Shown here piece after piece: positions 1 through 6,200 of a stretch of DNA of 9,122 bases; the first letter of the stretch is position 1, and every line of letters starts with the position of its first letter. The DNA is from Candidatus Stygibacter frigidus. Lineage in GTDB: Bacteria; Cloacimonadota; Cloacimonadia; Cloacimonadales; TCS61. Made by a program: the position numbers and the translations under genes. The stretch lies in the NCBI GenBank assembly GCA_030765325.1, contig JAVCCT010000090.1, forward strand, positions 1 to 9,122. The letters run 5' to 3'. The notes below the pieces were generated by a model that made no database searches, was not told where the DNA came from, and was given only the letters and a program-made list of their open reading frames with translations.

Positions 1-240
1 ATATCTTCCTGATTTCATTTTGTAGAAATAAATACCTGAAGCAACCTTGCGGTTGTTATCATCAGTACCATTCCAGATAACCTGATAAGTACCAGCAGGC
101 ATTGATTCGTTAATCAGAGTTTTGATCTTCTGACCCTTCACATTATAAACTTCCATTCTCACTAATCCATCTTCTGCGATACCGTAGTTAATGCAAGTTT
201 CAGGATTGAATGGGTTTGGATAGTTATTGTTAAGAGCAGT
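1..240 (-). other. FlgD-Ig / T9SS-type C-terminal sorting domain (incomplete at the edge)
   Basis: From about residue 2843 the sequence reads NNNYPNPFNPET, then a strand set (VRMEVYNVKGQKIKTLI), PAGTYQVIWNGTDD and finally VASGIYFYKMKSGRY at the window edge. This is the standard FCB-group tail: a YPNPFNP entry, a 'V-Y-N-x-x-G-Q' strand, a 'P-A-G-x-x-x-x-x-W-x-G' strand and a 'A-S-G-x-Y-x-Y' end. In T9SS bacteria this domain directs outer-membrane export and surface attachment, followed by cleavage. The remaining strand and stop codon lie left of base 1. Confidence 0.9.
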
Positions 241-3200
241 AAATTCCGGTAACTCCTCGATATTAAGTGTAAAATCTATCTCATTAATAGTACCGTTGAT
301 TTCACTGCCAATCAGGTTTTGAGTATCATTAAGACTGATGCGGCAAATCTCACCATTTATAGGCAGAGCTGAAGCCAGAGCCATCTTGCTGCCATTGATG
401 CAGGTGAGAGCTTCATCATTGGAGAAGCAGATTTCCCTGCCTGTGAGATCAGTATTAAGATCAAACAGTAAGGAATAAAGCTCACCATGAGCACTAATGA
501 TCAGCTCATTTCCAGTTTGAACAATGCTAAGTTTTGCTGAAGGATGTAAATGATCTTCACGAGCTTCTACAGGGAAGATATCTATTATGCCAATGCAGTA
601 TTGCATTACCAGAGCAGCATCATAAGAATCCACATTCGTATCGCCAGAAACATCACCGGCAATCAACTCCCATGTCCAGGGAAGTGGAGCACCTATCGGG
701 TTCATACCTACTGTGAATTGCAGAATATTTGCTGCATCAAAGGCATCAACTACTCCATCGTTAGTCACATCACCATAAAGAAGAGTTTCCATGGAGCAGA
801 TGAATACAACTTCGATGATCTCAGATTCCATATTTGAAGAGTAATGAGCACTTACACCAGCAGTATAAGTTATGCCATTAAATAAACCTGTAAGCTGGAA
901 TTTCATTTCAGTAGTTTGACCTACCAGATTGCCATCCAGATATACATTATAGAAGTCCACATGTCTGTCACGTGCAGCAAAGGCACCCATAGAGGCTAAA
1001 ATGTATTCTTCTACTGTGTTAACTCCATCAACCAGTCCAGCCCAGCCGGCGGTTGTGAAGATAGTATGCGATGTCTGAATACCTACATTATTACCATCAT
1101 AAGTTGAATATGCTTCACCATCAGCATTTGGTGTGAGATAATCAAGATACACACCTTCACGCATTGTAACTTCAGAGAAGATATCTTGTAATTGAACCGT
1201 AAGACCTTCAGTACTTCCAGCACCATCAATATCTACAAATTCCGGTCCCTGCTGAGAAACACCTACGACGAAAGCATCCTGATCAGCACTGGCAACTCCC
1301 AGATAATCATAAGGGAATTGACCTGCAGAGAATGCTCCAGCACTTGGATAACGATCCCAAAGGTAGTCATGACCACTAAGAACCAGGAATCCACCACCAT
1401 CAATGTAGGTGCCAAGTTCTGCTTCATCAGTAGTACTTAGAGTATTTGAAAGCTGCCATTGTTCACCGCATTCCCAGATTACTAAGGTGTAATCTGCCAT
1501 ATAATCAGCAGTTGGTCCATCTTCACCTTGAGTAGTGATATCATATACATCATAATCAATTCCGCTGGCATCAAGCATTGCAGTATAATAAGGCTGAGTA
1601 TCTGTCATATCTATATAAGCGCTGCCATCATCATCAACAAAGAGAATATTGCCAATATTGGGTCCACCAGCACCCGGAGCTTCCCAGGTTATCAGTCCAG
1701 TTTCATCATCAACTGCCACATTGGTTGGAGGATAGATGTTTTCCAGCATCTCTACGTTCATCACCATGGGATCTGTAATCCACATGTTACTTTCCACATG
1801 GTCGTCATATCCATCCATGCTTATTGTCATGTCATAAACACCTTTCCACACTTCTTCCCAATATACCATTCCGTCAACAACAGCAGATTCATAGGAATGT
1901 ACACCATCCTGGCATTCCAGAGATACAATTGCACCGTCCATCGGGTCGCCACCATTACCTGTAACATTTACTGTCACGGGCACATACATATCAAAGCCAA
2001 TCTCATTGGAGAAAGATGGTTCAGAAAGAACTCCACCGGTGTATTCTGCTCTCACGCAATACATATATACACCTGGATCAGTAATTTCTGGCCAGGTAGT
2101 ATCTTCATAATTGGTGTCTTGAATAGTTTCGGCTATTAGATCCCAGTCTTCAAAGTTTTCCATATCATCGGCAAAACCACGTAAGATAGTATATCCATCC
2201 ATACGATCCCGAAGAGTGTTTGTTTCTGTAGTTTTACTAACGCTGTTCAGAGCAGTTTTCTTGCTGGTAAAGAATTCGATTGGACGTCCCCTATCTTCCG
2301 GTTCGCCTACATATACATCATCAATGTCCCAGCCGGGATACGGTACTGAGCTATCAGAACCAAAGTGGAACTTGAACATTACGTCTTCACCATCATACAT
2401 GGATAGATCAAAGGCTGCCATTATCCAGCCACCAGAATTTCCATTATACACTACTTCACTATTTAAGCCATAAGCAGTTCCCGGATAACCTCCCAGGGGA
2501 TCGATAATTGTCCAGGTTGTGCCTTCATCCAAAGATATCTTTATGTTTCCACCATCATATGATGATTCTATATTATACCAGTGATAGAAGATTAATTGTG
2601 ATTCATCTGATGCTACAGTAATAATTGGAGTATAAAGAGCAGTATTAGCACTATTAGGATAATCTATTCCTGGCCAGATACTCCAGCAGTTTTCTCCACT
2701 CCAGGCATTGCCGGCATTAGAGCCATTTGCCCATTCCCAGCCTGCTTCACCAATAAATTCTCCATCATCATCTTCAAAGTCATAAAGTGAACTGATTGAG
2801 CCCGCAGGTGAATGCCAGGTAAGCCAGACATTTCCGGCATGATTTTCTTCTGCATAAAGATCAAAGGCAGGATACATCATTTCAGTGATCATGCCTTCAT
2901 AAGGTACTACGTTTTCATTAATATCAATATTATCTTCCAGAGTAGCAAAATTCATTAGCTCTGCCTGAAGATCATAATTGCCTTTCCAGATTCCAGTTAT
3001 TGTACATTGTCCCTGATCATCAGTTATTCCCTCATATTCAGGATAATTACCGTCAGGATCAGGTTCAGTGGCGTCCAGAGTCACGATTGCACCTACTGGA
3101 ATATCTCCTATGTTAGTAGTAAGTGCTACTTCCAGAGAAGCATACATATCTTTGCCTACCCAGTTACTGAATGCCGGGTCAGACATGTTGTCATTAGTAT

Positions 3201-6200
3201 AAACTGAGCGAACTCCGTAGGTATATACAGTACCGTCTTCCAGGTTTGCCCAGCTAACATCGTTATAAATAGTATCTTCTACAACATCGATATTAACCTG
3301 TTGCCAGAATGCCCAGTTAGCTTCATCACCAAATACACCACGGATAATATTATATCCAATCAGTTCACGGTCACGACGTGTGTTCCAGTTGGTTGTTTTG
3401 CTGAATGGATTTGTATTATGAATTGGCATATATCTGGCAGTTCCAACTTCCTGAATTCCTTGAGGAATATTATTAGCATGAACGCCTATAGCTCCCTTAT
3501 GAGGAACTATGTTACTGAAATCCACGGTTGGATTATCATAGCTTACAGTCATCTGGCGACCAGTAGGTCCCTGGATCATTGCACGCAGCATAAAGTCCTG
3601 ATATGCAGATATTGTCCATGGTGTTCCACCAGTTACATAATGCTCAAAGCTTCTACCCATAGTTGGAAGAGTTTCATCAATAGCTACTGGTGCACAATCT
3701 GGATATGCACCACCCTGGAGGTAACCAAGGAAGAATTCCGTGCCATCAATTGCTATTGGTTCATCAAATTCAAATGATACCCAGAAATAATCAGTAGGTG
3801 TAACTTCTACACTACCGAGCATTTCACCAGGCAATTCAGTAGCTTCATCATAAGCCCATACTGCTGCTGTGAATGTAGTGAGAGCATTTCCTAGTGGCCA
3901 GGTGCCATCATAAATATTCATGCTTCCACCAGTTACCAAGCAAGGTCCGCCCTGAGCTGTGAACCATACGGAACGTTCATTATCCGCATCATACCACGCT
4001 GTGGCATTTTCACCTTCATCATCATCATAAATGATCTCATATTCAGGCCAGGTTCCTGGAGAATTCCAGATCAGGTCGCATTCAGTATCTTCAGTATTTA
4101 CCTCAGCAAGAACGTCATAAGGTGCATTGATGATCTCCAGCAATGTGATCAGGGGATAATCTATATCATCACCTGCAACTACCACTTCTTCGCTCCAGGA
4201 TTGATAACCTTCAAACATAGCAGTGATTGTATAGGTTTGGTTACCATTCACGCTGCTGATGATAAATTCACCATTAGCATCTGTCATGGTTTCCCCATAG
4301 AAAAGATCATTTTCCAAAGTGATACTCACACCTTCAAAAGGAGTAATATCAGGAGTATCTGAAGCTGTCACAAAACCTGTGATATCCAATGGATACACGT
4401 CTACAACTACTTCTTCCACTTCAGATTCACCAGAATCATAAAATGCTGTGATACCATAAGTATATGTACCATCAGCAACATCCATATCTGTGTATTCCAA
4501 ATCTACTACATCATCAGCGATCAAAGTACCATTACGGTAAACATTAAAATGCTGGAATATTCTTGTTTCAAGTGGTGCACCAATTCGTACATCATCTATT
4601 GCCCAGCCAGGATAAGTGTTAACAGAGCTATCTGTTCCGAAATGGAACATGAACATAGCAGTTTCACCTTCATACATGGTGAGGTCAAATGTTGCTAATA
4701 CCCAGCCATTAGTACTGGCAGTGAATCCAGGTTCTCCCAGTCCAACAATACTGGCACTTGGATAGCCACCATCTGGGGTAATAATTTCCCAGGTAGAGCC
4801 ACCATCAATGGAAATATTTACATTTCCACCATCCCAGCTATTTTCACAATCCATATTATGATAGAAACTGAGTTGTCCTTCTCCCGGTATAGCTACTTCA
4901 GGTGTAGTTAATTGCCAGTTAGCACTATTAATATAGTTTCCATCTGTTGCAGTTACCCAGGCATGAGTACCAGTAAAGGCACCAAAAGTGGCATCTTCGC
5001 CCCATGACCAGCCGGCTGCATCATTACTTACAAATCCTCCATCATCACTATCAAGATCAAAGAATGTTTCATCAGCAGGTTCATTCCACCACAGAGATAC
5101 ATCATTATCTAATACGCTGTAATCAAGGCCAGTAACTGGATTCAGGTTCTCTGTCAGTTGAATTTCCAATGTATATGGTTCATAGATCGGCACCATCTCA
5201 TCTTCATAGGTTGCCATGTTCTCTTTAGTAACGCGAATATTATAATCACCTTTCCAGATCATCGGGAAATATGCCTCTCCCATTGCATCTGTTAGAAGTT
5301 CATATTCATTAAGTTCTCCATCAGGATCAGGAGTCTGACACATGAAAATTGCCTGAGCATCCACGACTGGATTACCAAAGAAATCAAATACTGATACTGT
5401 GGCATTAGTATAATAATCTCTGGCTACCCAGTTACTAAAAGCAGGATCTGCCAGGACATTATTAGTATATTCGGCAACTACTGCATACTTGTAAATATCA
5501 CTATCTACAAATTCCCAGGAGGGATCAGTATATACAGTATCCATCAATCCTTCTGCTATCACATCCCAGTTGGCGGGAATATCTTCTTCACCTAAAAGCA
5601 AGCGGTGCAGATTATAGTTCTCGATTATTCTTTCATTAGTATGGGGCAGCAGATTTGCTATTGGACGGAAATTTACATTGTTTTGACGCATCAATCTGTC
5701 TTCCGGCATCCCTACATAAACGTCATCAAGATACCAGCCCTGATAGGTTACGGAACTATCCGAGCCAAAATTGAACATGAACATCACATCTTCACCCTGA
5801 TAGGCGCCTATTTCAAATGTAACCATAGTCCAAACCATATCATGACCATTAAAACATGCTTCACTATTTAAACCATAGGCAGTACCAGGATAGCCTCCCA
5901 CTGGTTGGATCAATGTCCATGAACCACCGCCATCAGTAGATATTTTGATATTTCCACCATCGAATGTGGTCTCAATATCCATCCAGTGCCAGAATGTAAG
6001 CACTGCATCATCTGTAGGAATACTCATTTCAGGGGTTATCAATTGATAATTTACACTATTGGGATATTGAGCATTCAGGTTAGTACCCCACACATTATCT
6101 CCGCTATAAGCGCCAGACATATTATCAGTACCCCAAGCCCAGCCAGCAGCGGCTGTAAATTCACCATCATCGCTTTCAAAATCCCAGAAATTAGCACCAC

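Noticed and set aside
1528..2139. Plus-strand open frame of 203 codons, the longest closed ORF
   Set aside because: It lies wholly antisense to the minus-strand giant gene. Its translation is rich in Ile, His, Ser and Cys with no domain pattern, and there is no ribosome binding site. It is a shadow of the minus-strand codon usage, like the other plus-strand frames between 534 and 6834.
2664..2864. Minus-strand open frame of 66 codons in another frame
   Set aside because: It overlaps the giant gene in a different frame, inside the unit 4 FN3/MAM-like segment. The giant-frame translation shows clear domain motifs there and this one does not.
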